Source: Methanocorpusculum parvum
GTDB taxonomy: Archaea > Halobacteriota > Methanomicrobia > Methanomicrobiales > Methanocorpusculaceae
DNA length: 64,000 nt
Reading direction: 5' to 3'
NCBI GenBank assembly: GCA_015063085.1
Contig: SUTD01000003.1
Location: forward strand, 50,575-114,574
In this document: one piece after another, positions 56,327 through 64,000 of the stretch
Layout: every line of letters starts with the position of its first letter
How positions within the stretch are numbered: position 1 is the stretch's first letter
Position numbers and translations under genes: made by a program
The notes under the pieces: model-generated
Databases searched by the model: none
Seen by the model: the letters and a program-made list of their open reading frames with translations, nothing else
What the model was told of the DNA's origin: nothing

Positions 56327-57036
56327 CTGTAAAGTTCTGAGTTTATGTAAGGCGAGGCGGTCCCAAGAGCTGCATCCCCGACAATAATCAGTGCCGAGCG
56401 CTCGATTCCTTCGGCATGGACTTTCTCTGCAATCGTTTCAATTGTTCCGCGGATGATTTTCTCATCCGGCCAGGATGCATGATACACAACCGCAACCGGA
56501 GTATCCTTTGAGCGGGAGAGTTTCTGCATCACAGAATCGATTTCCGCAGTGGATAAGAATAGAATCATTGTTGTCCCGAATACGGAAAGTTCTGCAATCT
56601 GGTCTTTTTCAAGCGTTGCACCGGCAGAACGTGTGATGATTACGGATTCAGACACACCACGCGGAGTATACTCTGTTCTAAGAGCCGCTGCTGCCCCAAA
56701 CATGGAAGACACCCCGGGCACAATATCTGCAAAGATACCGCGTTTTTCAAGAACATCCATCTGTTCAACAATAGAACCGTAAATTGCAGGATCTCCCGAG
56801 TGCAGTCGGACAACTTTTTTTCCGGCACGAACACCCTCTTCTACTGCATCACAGATTTCATCCAGGCTCATACCCCATGAGTTAAGTTTCACTGAAGCTT
56901 TAGACTGTTCTACAAGTTTTGGATTTACAAGAGAGCCTGCATAGATTAAGACATCTGCTTCTTTTAAGAGGCAAAGACCTTTGACGGTAATAAGCTCAGG
57001 GTCTCCGCATCCCGCACCGACAATTGTGTACTTCAT
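56323..57036 (-). CDS. cbiF: Cobalt-precorrin-4 C11-methyltransferase
   Basis: 237 residues. IVGAGCGDPELITVKG, LHSGDPAIYGSIVEQ, PGVSSMFGAAAALRTEYT are typical. Overlaps cbiG and cbiL by 4 bases each. Confidence 0.94.
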   Translation of the reverse strand: MKYTIVGAGCGDPELITVKGLCLLKEADVLIYAGSLVNPKLVEQSKASVKLNSWGMSLDEICDAVEEGVRAGKKVVRLHSGDPAIYGSIVEQMDVLEKRGIFADIVPGVSSMFGAAAALRTEYTPRGVSESVIITRSAGATLEKDQIAELSVFGTTMILFLSTAEIDSVMQKLSRSKDTPVAVVYHASWPDEKIIRGTIETIAEKVHAEGIERSALIIVGDAALGTASPYINSELYR

Positions 57037-57644
57037 TTCTTCCTCGCAATCATGATGCTGAAGTAATGGGTCTTTTCAGGAAGCTCATCGCGGTAAACTG
57101 TTTCACCTTCCATGTACATCCTCTCAACAACAGTAAAGTCATTGTATCCTTCCTCTTCGAGTGCTGCTTTCTTTTCGAGAGGGCGGACAACTTTCATAAC
57201 AATTTTTGTTGAAGGCTCAACGGGTCCATCAGTCACAATAAAAGCCCCGTTTACAGGAATTTTAGCATGAGATGCAACAGCAGTAATAGAACTGATTCCC
57301 GGAACAGTTTCCACCTCAATATCAGGTGAGAGGTTTCGCACAGCTTCTGCAAGTCTTGAAAATGTCGAGTAATAATTCGGGTCGCCAATAAGACCGAATA
57401 CTGCATTTCCAGACTTTGCAGCAGGCAGAATCTTTACTGCATTCGCTTCCATGCAGCGGGAAATTTCAGCCTCATCACGAGTCATTGGAAAGTCAAGCGT
57501 TACAATATTTTTACAGTACGGTTTAACCAAATCGAAGGCAATGCCTCCGGGGACAAAAACCGTGTCTGCTTCCTGAAGCAGGCGTACGGCTTTCAGGGTT
57601 AAAAGTTCTGCATCTCCAGGTCCTAAACCAACAGCAGTCAGCAT
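57033..57644 (-). CDS. cbiL: Cobalt-precorrin-2 C20-methyltransferase
   Basis: 203 residues. AVGLGPGDAELLTLKAVRLL and IGDPNYYSTFSRLAEAV with PGISSITAVASHAKIPV. It is the first corrin-specific methylation. Overlaps cbiT by 7 bases. Confidence 0.93.
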   Translation of the reverse strand: MLTAVGLGPGDAELLTLKAVRLLQEADTVFVPGGIAFDLVKPYCKNIVTLDFPMTRDEAEISRCMEANAVKILPAAKSGNAVFGLIGDPNYYSTFSRLAEAVRNLSPDIEVETVPGISSITAVASHAKIPVNGAFIVTDGPVEPSTKIVMKVVRPLEKKAALEEEGYNDFTVVERMYMEGETVYRDELPEKTHYFSIMIARKK

Positions 57645-58162
57645 GTAATTTCTCCATGAATTATGTAAACCGGATTTATCGGTTTGAACATTGTGCGGTT
57701 TGTGAGTTCATATGAACGCGATACCTGAAGATGTACTGCATCAGAGAATATGCCAAGACGTTTCATGGTATCGATTGCAGTACAGGCAGTCTCAATCAAA
57801 ACAGCATTGACAACAATGCTTCTGACACCTTCTTCAGAAAGGAGAGTTAATGTCTCAGAGAGATTGCGGCTTCCGCCAAGAAAAGCACAGTCAATTTTTT
57901 TGTGGGGAGATAAAAGAAAGTCTGTAACTTCGCCTTCAATAATCTCCACGTTGAGACCGGCACATGTTTCCTTTGTGCAGGAAACAGCATCAGGTCTTGC
58001 ATCAACTGCATAAACAAAACCGGCGGTTTTTGCAATCTCACGGGTAACAGTTCCGGTCCCGCATCCAAGGTCTGCGGCAGTGTCACCTTTTCTCAGATTC
58101 AGTTTCTGTAAGGATACAGCCATCACTTCCTTTGGAGTTGGACCTCCTGGCAGGTTCATCAT
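57638..58162 (-). CDS. cbiT: Cobalt-precorrin-6B C15-methyltransferase (decarboxylating)
   Basis: 174 residues. LPGGPTPKEVMAVSL and DLGCGTGTVTREIAKT (SAM loop) with FLGGSRNLSETLTLL. It decarboxylates and methylates C15. First gene of cbiT-L-F-G-H-C-D-E. Two ATGs in a row start the gene (58162 and 58159). Confidence 0.93.
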   Translation of the reverse strand: MMNLPGGPTPKEVMAVSLQKLNLRKGDTAADLGCGTGTVTREIAKTAGFVYAVDARPDAVSCTKETCAGLNVEIIEGEVTDFLLSPHKKIDCAFLGGSRNLSETLTLLSEEGVRSIVVNAVLIETACTAIDTMKRLGIFSDAVHLQVSRSYELTNRTMFKPINPVYIIHGEITC

Positions 58163-58176
58163 TCAAAACACCACAC

Positions 58177-58192
58177 ATGTAAATTTTACATA
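58177..58192. promoter_or_regulatory. Palindromic site upstream of the cbi operon
   Basis: ATGTAAATTTTACAT (58177-58191) is a palindrome with one central base, 15 bases upstream of cbiT. The 14-base core GTAAAT(T/A)TTACATA recurs at 60212-60225 between cbiQ and cbiA, with one difference. It overlaps the likely TATA region and could be a repressor site. Confidence 0.5.
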
Positions 58193-58208
58193 TAGTAAAA
58201 TTTCATGA

Positions 58209-59369
58209 TTAATGATTGGCGGTATTAGGATATAATTTTACCACCTGAATAGAGGCCGCAGAGGCTTCTTCGAACATTGAAACCCGAAGGTCAACCCTCT
58301 CAACCATACCTCCGCAGGTAAAGATAATTGTATCCTCACCTATCATTGCAGCAAGGAGAGCTTTGTCAACAACCCCGTAGGTGAACTCAGGAGACACACC
58401 TGCATTATAGAGGAACTTCTTTGACCTCGTTCCCATCGCTCCGATGCGGCGGGATTTGTGAGTCTGGAGAATTTCAGAAAGGAATGCTTCATCAATCGAG
58501 TCAGTATCCACTGTATAGATTGTTCCGGGATTTGTATCAAAGGAGCCTTCTATGAGCCTCGTCATCTCAGGAATCCCTTTTGGAGGTACGGCGTCTTTTA
58601 AAACACCGAGTTTTACAAGTTCCTGATAGAGGGTTAAAAGAACAGGTGATGTAAGACGTGCCTGATTCATCAGCTCAGTGTCCGAGAATACCTCTTCAGG
58701 CGGCGCCTGACGAAGAATTCTGCCGTCTGCAAGCAGAATAATCTCATCTGCCCATGAGTATGCAAGTTCCACATCGTGAGTTGAGAGAAGAATTGTTGTT
58801 CCCTCCTCATGTAGCTCGTCCAGAAGATCCATGATTTCTGCCGATGTTGCCGGGTCAAGAGAAGAGGTTGGCTCATCAGCCACCAGAATATCCGGCTTCA
58901 TTGCAAGAATTCCGGCAATCGCAACGCGTTTTCTCTCTCCGCCCGATAAATGGTGCGGAACGCGTTTTTCATAACCGGAAAGACCGACTGCAAAAATCGC
59001 ATCAGACACGCGCTCATTAATCTCTTCTTCAGAGAGATGAAGATTTAACGGACCAAAAGCGACATCTGCAAAAACGGACGGAGCAAATACCTGCGAATCC
59101 GAGTTCTGGAATACAAGACCTACCTTTGAACGAAGTTTCCGAAGACCGGATTTGTCATAAGAAACAGGGTCTCCATTTAGAAGAACTGAACCGGAATCAG
59201 GGACAAGTGTTCCATTGCACATCAGAAGAAGCGTTGTTTTTCCAGCCCCGTTTGGACCTACAACTGCCACTTTTTTTCCGCGTTCAATCTGGAAAGAGAG
59301 AGAATCCAGGGATTTCGGGCGTCCCGGATAAGAGAATGTAATAGAGTCAAATTGTAATATCGCACTCAT
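58209..59369 (-). CDS. cbiO: Cobalt ECF transporter ATP-binding protein CbiO with C-terminal extension
   Basis: 386 residues. Walker A GPNGAGKT (38-45), Q-loop LVFQNSDSQ, LSGGERKR, Walker B DILVADEPTSSLD. After a normal CbiO domain (about 265 residues) comes an extension of 120 residues with RRIGAMGTRSKKFLYNAG and TIIFTCGGMVERVDLRVS, which may bind a ligand. It overlaps cbiQ by 4 bases. The 39-base gap to cbiT holds a palindrome. Confidence 0.92.
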   Translation of the reverse strand: MSAILQFDSITFSYPGRPKSLDSLSFQIERGKKVAVVGPNGAGKTTLLLMCNGTLVPDSGSVLLNGDPVSYDKSGLRKLRSKVGLVFQNSDSQVFAPSVFADVAFGPLNLHLSEEEINERVSDAIFAVGLSGYEKRVPHHLSGGERKRVAIAGILAMKPDILVADEPTSSLDPATSAEIMDLLDELHEEGTTILLSTHDVELAYSWADEIILLADGRILRQAPPEEVFSDTELMNQARLTSPVLLTLYQELVKLGVLKDAVPPKGIPEMTRLIEGSFDTNPGTIYTVDTDSIDEAFLSEILQTHKSRRIGAMGTRSKKFLYNAGVSPEFTYGVVDKALLAAMIGEDTIIFTCGGMVERVDLRVSMFEEASAASIQVVKLYPNTANH

Positions 59370-60181
59370 AAAATCATCTCCGCTGCAAACAGCAGAACTA
59401 AAATTCCAAGATAGGAAAATACCGCAATGTATGATTTCACCTGCACAGTGCTGCTTTCCTCGGGAAGAGCCATGCAGCCGTCATAACAGCGCGAGTTCAT
59501 GGAAAGGAAGATTTCATCCCCGCGTTCCCATGTCCTTACAAAAAGCATTGAAACAAGCATGGAAAATGCGTAAATACCGTTTTTCCATCCCTGATATCCG
59601 CCGCGTATAACCTGTGCATTGTGGATTCCAATCGCTTCGCCGATAAAGACAAAAATATAGCGGTAGATAAGCATTGTCAGGTCAATGAACTCCTGCGGGA
59701 TGTGCAGTTTCTGAAAAACCGCAAATAAAGAGGTCATTGGAGTGGTTACAGCCAGGAAGTACAGAGAACACATGCCGCCAAGGGTTCTGGCAAATACAAG
59801 TAAAGATAAATGCAGAGAGTCGGTTGTAATCTGAATGTCATATACCCAGAATGAGAAAAAACTCACCAGAGTTTCCCCGCCGCCGGTAAAGAAAAGAAGA
59901 ATTACAGCGCCTGAAAGGCCGAATGCAAGCGGAATTGTCAGAAGCGAGAGGTAAAGTCTGAATGGAACTTTTGCAAGAACAAGTGATGCAAAAATCATCG
60001 TGATTCCGACAAACAAAGGGACCCATATCTCAGGAGAGGCAACAGCGATAACTGTTGCTGCAAGACATAGAATTAGTTTAAGACCTGCCGGAACACTTCG
60101 AAGCGGGCTTGATGTAGCCACATCATCCAGTACATCTTCACTGAAAATTGTCCGTTGATTATTCTTCTTCATACATCTCAC
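59366..60181 (-). CDS. cbiQ: Cobalt ECF transporter transmembrane protein CbiQ
   Basis: 271 residues with about five helices and the coupling MNSRCYDG motif near the C-terminus. It joins CbiMN with CbiO. A second ATG lies at 60172. It is divergent from cbiA. Confidence 0.92.
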   Translation of the reverse strand: MRCMKKNNQRTIFSEDVLDDVATSSPLRSVPAGLKLILCLAATVIAVASPEIWVPLFVGITMIFASLVLAKVPFRLYLSLLTIPLAFGLSGAVILLFFTGGGETLVSFFSFWVYDIQITTDSLHLSLLVFARTLGGMCSLYFLAVTTPMTSLFAVFQKLHIPQEFIDLTMLIYRYIFVFIGEAIGIHNAQVIRGGYQGWKNGIYAFSMLVSMLFVRTWERGDEIFLSMNSRCYDGCMALPEESSTVQVKSYIAVFSYLGILVLLFAAEMIL

Positions 60182-60211
60182 TGACCTGCCAAAATCAAAA
60201 GGCCTGATAAA

Positions 60212-60225
60212 GTAAATATTACATA
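60212..60225. promoter_or_regulatory. Shared palindromic site between cbiQ and cbiA
   Basis: GTAAATATTACATA differs by one base from the element at 58179-58192. It lies 30 bases from the cbiQ start and between TATA-like sequences for both genes. Confidence 0.5.
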
Positions 60226-60267
60226 ATTCAATTTATATCCATATAAAGATAATATTCCTCAGTAGAA

Positions 60268-61590
60268 ATGCAAAAGTCATCTGTCCCAAAAATTGTTATT
60301 GCCGGAACACATAGCGGATGCGGAAAAACCACTGCAGCAACAGGCATCATGGCAGCCCTTAAGCGAAGAGGTCTTGTTGTTCAGCCGTTTAAAGTAGGGC
60401 CTGACTTCATTGACCCGACGCATCATACAAAGGTTTGCGGGCGCGAATCAAGAAATCTCGACCCGTTTATGATGACAGAGGAAAATGTCAGGCAGACATT
60501 TGTATCCGCAACACAAGGCGCTGATATTGCAGTAATCGAAGGTGTGATGGGACTTTTTGACGGAGTGGACGGAGGAGATGAATCAAGTACCGCGCATGTA
60601 GCAAGGATTCTTGACGCTCCCATTGTATTAGTCGCCGATGTAAAAGGAATGTCCAGAAGTACCGGGGCTCTTGTCAGCGGATATGTAAATTTCGATAAAA
60701 CCCTAAGGTTTGCAGGAGTGATTCTGACAAAGGGGGGAAGTGAACGTCACAAAAACATGGTCTGCTCATCAGTTACTCTTCCTATTCTCGGATGGATTCC
60801 GCGAACAGACAAACTTGCTGTTGAAAGCCGTCATCTTGGACTTTTGATTGCAGATGAAGATGACCGGATGAGAGATTATGCAGAACTAATCGAAGAGACG
60901 TGCCTTCTTGATGAGATTATTTCTGCTGCGGTATCTCCTGCTGTTTGCTCGGATGAAGAAGAGGGGGAAATGGGCAGTACATTTACTCTTGCTGCTGCAA
61001 GGGATTTGGCATTCTGTTTCTCATATGCAGATAATTATTCCAGACTGAAACAGGCAGGAGCTGAGATTGTGTTCTTTTCACCGCTTAGCGATGAGCTTCC
61101 AAAAGCCGATGCATATTATTTCTGCGGAGGGTATCCGGAGCTTTATTCAGAAAAACTTGAAACCGCCACATGCAGGAATGATTTGAAGAAGGAAGCAGAT
61201 GCAGGGATTCCGATATTTGGAGAATGCGGGGGGCTTATGTGGCTTTCACGCTCGATAACAGATACAGAAGGCAGGACGTTTCAGATGGCAGGAGTTCTTG
61301 ATGCTGATACTGTTATGCAGAAGAGATTTGCGGCTCTTGGATACAGTATCGGAAAATCATGCGGAAATTCATTTATTTGTGAGGGGACAGATTTTCGAGG
61401 ACATGAATTCCATTACTCTACATGTGAAGCTGACCGTGATGCCCGTTTTGATTTCCGCCTGAGTCGCGGAAAAGGAATTGCTGATGGAAAAGACGGGATT
61501 GTGTGCGGGCAGACAATCGCCGGATATACACATATCTATTTCGGGAAAACATGGGCGGATGCATTTGCCGCAGGAGTTCAAAGAAGATGA
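60268..61590 (+). CDS. cbiA: Cobyrinate a,c-diamide synthase (also candidate Ni-sirohydrochlorin a,c-diamide synthase)
   Basis: 440 residues. P-loop GTHSGCGKTT (13-22), VEGVMGLFDG, and a C-terminal glutamine amidotransferase domain with Cys in FGECGGLMWLS and His in GHEFHYS. It amidates the a and c side chains. In methanogens a CbiA homologue (CfbB) does the same for F430, and one enzyme may serve both. Followed by hemD through an ATGA overlap. Confidence 0.92.
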   Translation: MQKSSVPKIVIAGTHSGCGKTTAATGIMAALKRRGLVVQPFKVGPDFIDPTHHTKVCGRESRNLDPFMMTEENVRQTFVSATQGADIAVIEGVMGLFDGVDGGDESSTAHVARILDAPIVLVADVKGMSRSTGALVSGYVNFDKTLRFAGVILTKGGSERHKNMVCSSVTLPILGWIPRTDKLAVESRHLGLLIADEDDRMRDYAELIEETCLLDEIISAAVSPAVCSDEEEGEMGSTFTLAAARDLAFCFSYADNYSRLKQAGAEIVFFSPLSDELPKADAYYFCGGYPELYSEKLETATCRNDLKKEADAGIPIFGECGGLMWLSRSITDTEGRTFQMAGVLDADTVMQKRFAALGYSIGKSCGNSFICEGTDFRGHEFHYSTCEADRDARFDFRLSRGKGIADGKDGIVCGQTIAGYTHIYFGKTWADAFAAGVQRR

Positions 61591-62270
61591 AAATCGCAAT
61601 CACCCGCCTTGCAGAGAAGGGATTGCAGGACAAAGATATCTGTGAAGTATTCGGGCACGAGGCATATATTGTATCCCCGCTCGAAGCAGTTTTAGACTCA
61701 GCAGAGATTGAGAGGTTTCTTTCTGCATTCCATGAAGGTGTATTCGATGCGGTGTTTTTCACAAGTGCCTATCCGGCAGAAAAGATTGCGCCGGAAATGA
61801 AAAATAACATGCCGTGCCGGATAATTGCAATCGGACCAAAGACGGCAGAGATTTTAGAACGCTTCGGACACCATCCAGAGATTCTGCCTGAGTATTATTC
61901 AAGAGCGTTTGTGCCGTATCTAAAAGACTGGATTGCAGAAAAGAAGATAGGAATTCCAAGGGCAGCGGTGAAAAATGAAAAGCTCATCGAAGGAATATCC
62001 GATGCAGGCGGTATTCCTTATGAGTTTGGATGCTATGCTCTAAAACCGACCGGTAAAATTCTCGATATAAAAGATGCAGATGCTGTTCTTTTCACAAGTG
62101 CCATATCGTTTAAAGAAGCAGTACTTCCTGATATAAGAGGGCTTATTAGAATCGCGGTTGGTGATGTTACAGCTGATGCCATGCGGGATGCAGGAGTTGT
62201 GCCGGATGTTGTCGGAGACGGTTCTCTTAAAGGAACTCTTGAAGCACTCAATCGATATCTTTCAGACTGA
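61587..62270 (+). CDS. hemD: Uroporphyrinogen-III synthase
   Basis: 227 residues. KIAITRLAEKGLQD, FFTSAYPAEKIA, AIGPKTAEIL and AVGDVTADAMRDAGVVPDV match the weakly conserved HemD fold. It completes the set of hem genes and is placed after cbiA rather than with hemA-B-L-C. The ATG at 61587 overlaps the cbiA stop; the longer frame is rejected. Confidence 0.88.
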   Translation: MKIAITRLAEKGLQDKDICEVFGHEAYIVSPLEAVLDSAEIERFLSAFHEGVFDAVFFTSAYPAEKIAPEMKNNMPCRIIAIGPKTAEILERFGHHPEILPEYYSRAFVPYLKDWIAEKKIGIPRAAVKNEKLIEGISDAGGIPYEFGCYALKPTGKILDIKDADAVLFTSAISFKEAVLPDIRGLIRIAVGDVTADAMRDAGVVPDVVGDGSLKGTLEALNRYLSD

Positions 62271-62496
62271 CATTTCAAACAATTACCTTTTTTTCTGGAT
62301 TTACACGAGGGATTAATTGAATTTTCAGCAATTTTATGCGCGTACGGCAATAAAATTCTACTAAATTTCATTTCGTATAACTGCAATCCCAACAATGTAT
62401 TTTTCATACATGACCTGTATGTGCTTTTTTAAAATTAGTAGCATAAAAAAATCAGCGGCAATAATCCTTTAATAGCCGCCCTGCTGACACATCTAT
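62271..62496. other. Intergenic region
   Basis: A 226-base AT-rich gap after hemD. A T-rich stretch follows the hemD stop at 62287-62294, which may end transcription. TATA-like sequences lie before the EamA transporter. Nothing else was seen. Confidence 0.3.
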
Positions 62497-63375
62497 ATGA
62501 AACAGTTCGCAGCCTTCTATGCCGTACTTGCCGCAGCCCTCTATGCAGTAAGCATTCCGGTTGCAAAACTGTTTCTTACAGATGTCAGCCCTTTGATGCT
62601 CTCTGCTTTATTGTATCTCGGCTCCGGCATAGGAATGGCACTTATTGGAATATTACAGAAAATATCCCATGCAAAACCGGATGGAGAGAAAATTACAAAA
62701 TCAGACTTTCCATACATCATCGGCATGATTCTCTTAAACACAGCCGCACTTGCCTGCCTTATTCTGGGACTTACAACAGCATCGGCCTCGAATGTGTCTC
62801 TTCTAAACAACATAGAGATTTGTGCAACCGCATTGTTTGCGATGCTCTTTTTCAGTGAAAAAGTCTCAAAGCGTCTGTGGATTGCGATTGGTTTAGTGAC
62901 CGCGGCAGGAATAATTCTCTCGATTGAAGGAGGAGAGGCATTTTCATTTTCAACAGGTTCGCTTCTTGTAATTCTCGCATGTGTATTCTGGGGTCTGGAG
63001 AACAACTGTACACGTGTACTCTCCACAAAAAGCCCTCTGAAAATCTCTGTTATAAAGGGTATTTTCGCAGGCATTGCAGGACTGATTCTGGCACTTTGTG
63101 CGGGTGAATGGTTCCCGAATCCATCAATACTTCCGGCAGTTCTCCTACTCGGTTTTGCTGCATATGGTCTGAGTATATTCTTCTACATAATTGCACAGAG
63201 GTATCTTGGAGCGGCAAAAACAAGCACATATTATGCAGTATCACCATTTATCGCATCAGGTCTGTCTCTTCTTATTTTCCGTGAGATTCCATCCATGCAG
63301 TTTATCATTGCCCTGGCAATAATGGCTCTTGGAGTGTATTTTGCATCTGCAAACACGGACGAAAAAAGAGATTGA
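62497..63375 (+). CDS. EamA-family (DMT superfamily) transporter
   Basis: 292 residues with ten helices in two EamA repeats (residues 5-135 and 155-285). ASNVSLLNNIEICATALFA and TSTYYAVSPFIASGLSLL are typical of drug/metabolite transporters. The cargo is not known. Confidence 0.85.
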   Translation: MKQFAAFYAVLAAALYAVSIPVAKLFLTDVSPLMLSALLYLGSGIGMALIGILQKISHAKPDGEKITKSDFPYIIGMILLNTAALACLILGLTTASASNVSLLNNIEICATALFAMLFFSEKVSKRLWIAIGLVTAAGIILSIEGGEAFSFSTGSLLVILACVFWGLENNCTRVLSTKSPLKISVIKGIFAGIAGLILALCAGEWFPNPSILPAVLLLGFAAYGLSIFFYIIAQRYLGAAKTSTYYAVSPFIASGLSLLIFREIPSMQFIIALAIMALGVYFASANTDEKRD

Positions 63376-63411
63376 GAATTTCTAACAACCTCTATTTTTG
63401 AAAAACACCAC

Positions 63412-63627
63412 AAAGCAACGCGATAGCGTTGCGTAACAGAAAACGAGCGATAAGCGAAGTTTTCGTCTTAGGCACATGTCAATATTATATTATAAATTCG
63501 CGTAGATTCGCGTTTAAGTTCTAAAAAAACGCGAATTTACGCGAATACTAAAAATACGTTTGGAGAGGCGTTGTCGCTTCGTCGCTTATCGCTCCTCCGC
63601 TGTCACGCAACGCTATCGCGTTGCTTT
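63412..63627. repeat. Nested 216-bp imperfect palindrome (MITE-like or structured element)
   Basis: The outer arms 63412-63434 and 63605-63627 are perfect 23-bp inverted repeats, and each contains its own hairpin (GCAACGC-GATA-GCGTTGC). Further inside, GAGCGATAAGCGA (63445-63457) pairs with 63582-63594, and 63497-63515 pairs with 63527-63545 with one mismatch. No gene is inside. It may be a miniature inverted-repeat element, a structured RNA or a protein-binding site. Confidence 0.75.
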
Positions 63628-63691
63628 TTGAGGTTTCAGAAAAATCAGCAGAGTTTAATAGGATTCAGCAACTATCCAATAACAGAAAAAA

Positions 63692-64000
63692 ATGAACCCC
63701 CAGAAATACCTGCCTTCGTGGGTAATCATCCTGCTGATTGTTATCCTCTCCACCATTCCGCCGTTTTCCACAGACATGTTTCTGCCGGCACTGCCTGATA
63801 TGGTACAGCACTTCGGAACAACAGAGGCAGTCTTAAACATCACACTTTACGGATTCATGTTCTTCCAGGCAGGATCCATGCTGCTGCTTGGTCCAATCAG
63901 CGACAAATACGGAAGAAAACCAATCCTTGCAATAAGCATCATAGTATACATCATAACAAGCCTTCTTGCATCAGTCGCCCCCACAATTGAAACATTCATC
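63692..64000 (+). CDS. MFS drug efflux transporter, Bcr/CflA type (3' partial)
   Basis: The frame runs to the window edge, and 103 residues are visible. STIPPFSTDMFLPALPDMVQ in the first helix and loop and GPISDKYGRKPIL between helices 2 and 3 are the marks of Bcr/CflA transporters of the major facilitator superfamily. It probably exports a small hydrophobic compound with H+ antiport. Confidence 0.85.
   Translation, partial: MNPQKYLPSWVIILLIVILSTIPPFSTDMFLPALPDMVQHFGTTEAVLNITLYGFMFFQAGSMLLLGPISDKYGRKPILAISIIVYIITSLLASVAPTIETFI

Noticed and set aside
63412..63627. CRISPR array
   Set aside because: The repeats are inverted and nested, not direct repeats with unique spacers, and no cas genes are near.

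Overview
This 64 kb window comes from a hydrogenotrophic methanogenic archaeon, most likely of the order Methanomicrobiales and Methanocorpusculum-like. The evidence is archaeal information-processing genes (aIF5B, S6e, fibrillarin plus Nop5), a six-subunit Ech-type energy-converting hydrogenase, indolepyruvate ferredoxin oxidoreductase, a K+-dependent membrane pyrophosphatase, haem-precursor synthesis from glutamyl-tRNA, and a large corrinoid locus. The species is an inference; the archaeal and methanogen character is well supported.

Layout. 1-8 kb: an AT-rich surface-polysaccharide region with a GT-C-like membrane protein (cut by the window edge), two head-to-head family 2 glycosyltransferases joined by a 56-bp perfect inverted repeat, a Wzx-like flippase, galU and ugd. 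8-13 kb: ornithine cyclodeaminase-type enzyme, ferredoxin-type aldo/keto reductase, CDF transporter, a third glycosyltransferase. 13-18 kb: echABCDEF. 18-20 kb: biotin ECF transporter (bioY, two ATPases, EcfT). 20-31 kb: flpA/nop5, hppA, S6e, aIF5B, tRNA-His, acetyltransferases, DUF1015 and small proteins. 31-38 kb: a PLP decarboxylase diverging from a three-gene nitrogenase-like operon (NifH-like plus two different NifD/K-like subunits), then a flavodoxin-ferredoxin fusion and a SPASM radical SAM enzyme. 38-45 kb: cyclophilin, two related alpha/beta hydrolases, a tandem META-like lipoprotein, tRNA-Ile, iorAB and a cysteine-desulfurase-like enzyme. 45-62 kb: a tetrapyrrole supercluster with hemA, L, B, C, D, cobA, precorrin-2 dehydrogenase, cbiX/cfbA, cobalt transporter cbiMN and cbiOQ, cbiT-L-F-G-H-C-D-E, and cbiA. 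62-64 kb: an EamA transporter, a nested palindromic element and the 5' part of an MFS efflux gene.

How the genes work together. The hem/cob/cbi genes form a nearly continuous route from glutamyl-tRNA to cobyrinate a,c-diamide, with cobalt uptake built in. The shared early steps and two of its enzymes (CbiX/CfbA, CbiA/CfbB) can also feed coenzyme F430. Ech couples ferredoxin and H2 to the ion gradient. IorAB and the ferredoxin-containing reductases use the same electron pool.

The two most interesting observations are (1) an apparently invertible promoter-plus-N-terminus cassette (about 3039-3367) that could switch between two glycosyltransferase specificities with the reading frame preserved, and (2) a heteromeric nitrogenase-like reductase whose two subunits together keep all six P-cluster-type cysteines, unlike the single-subunit CfbD of F430 synthesis.
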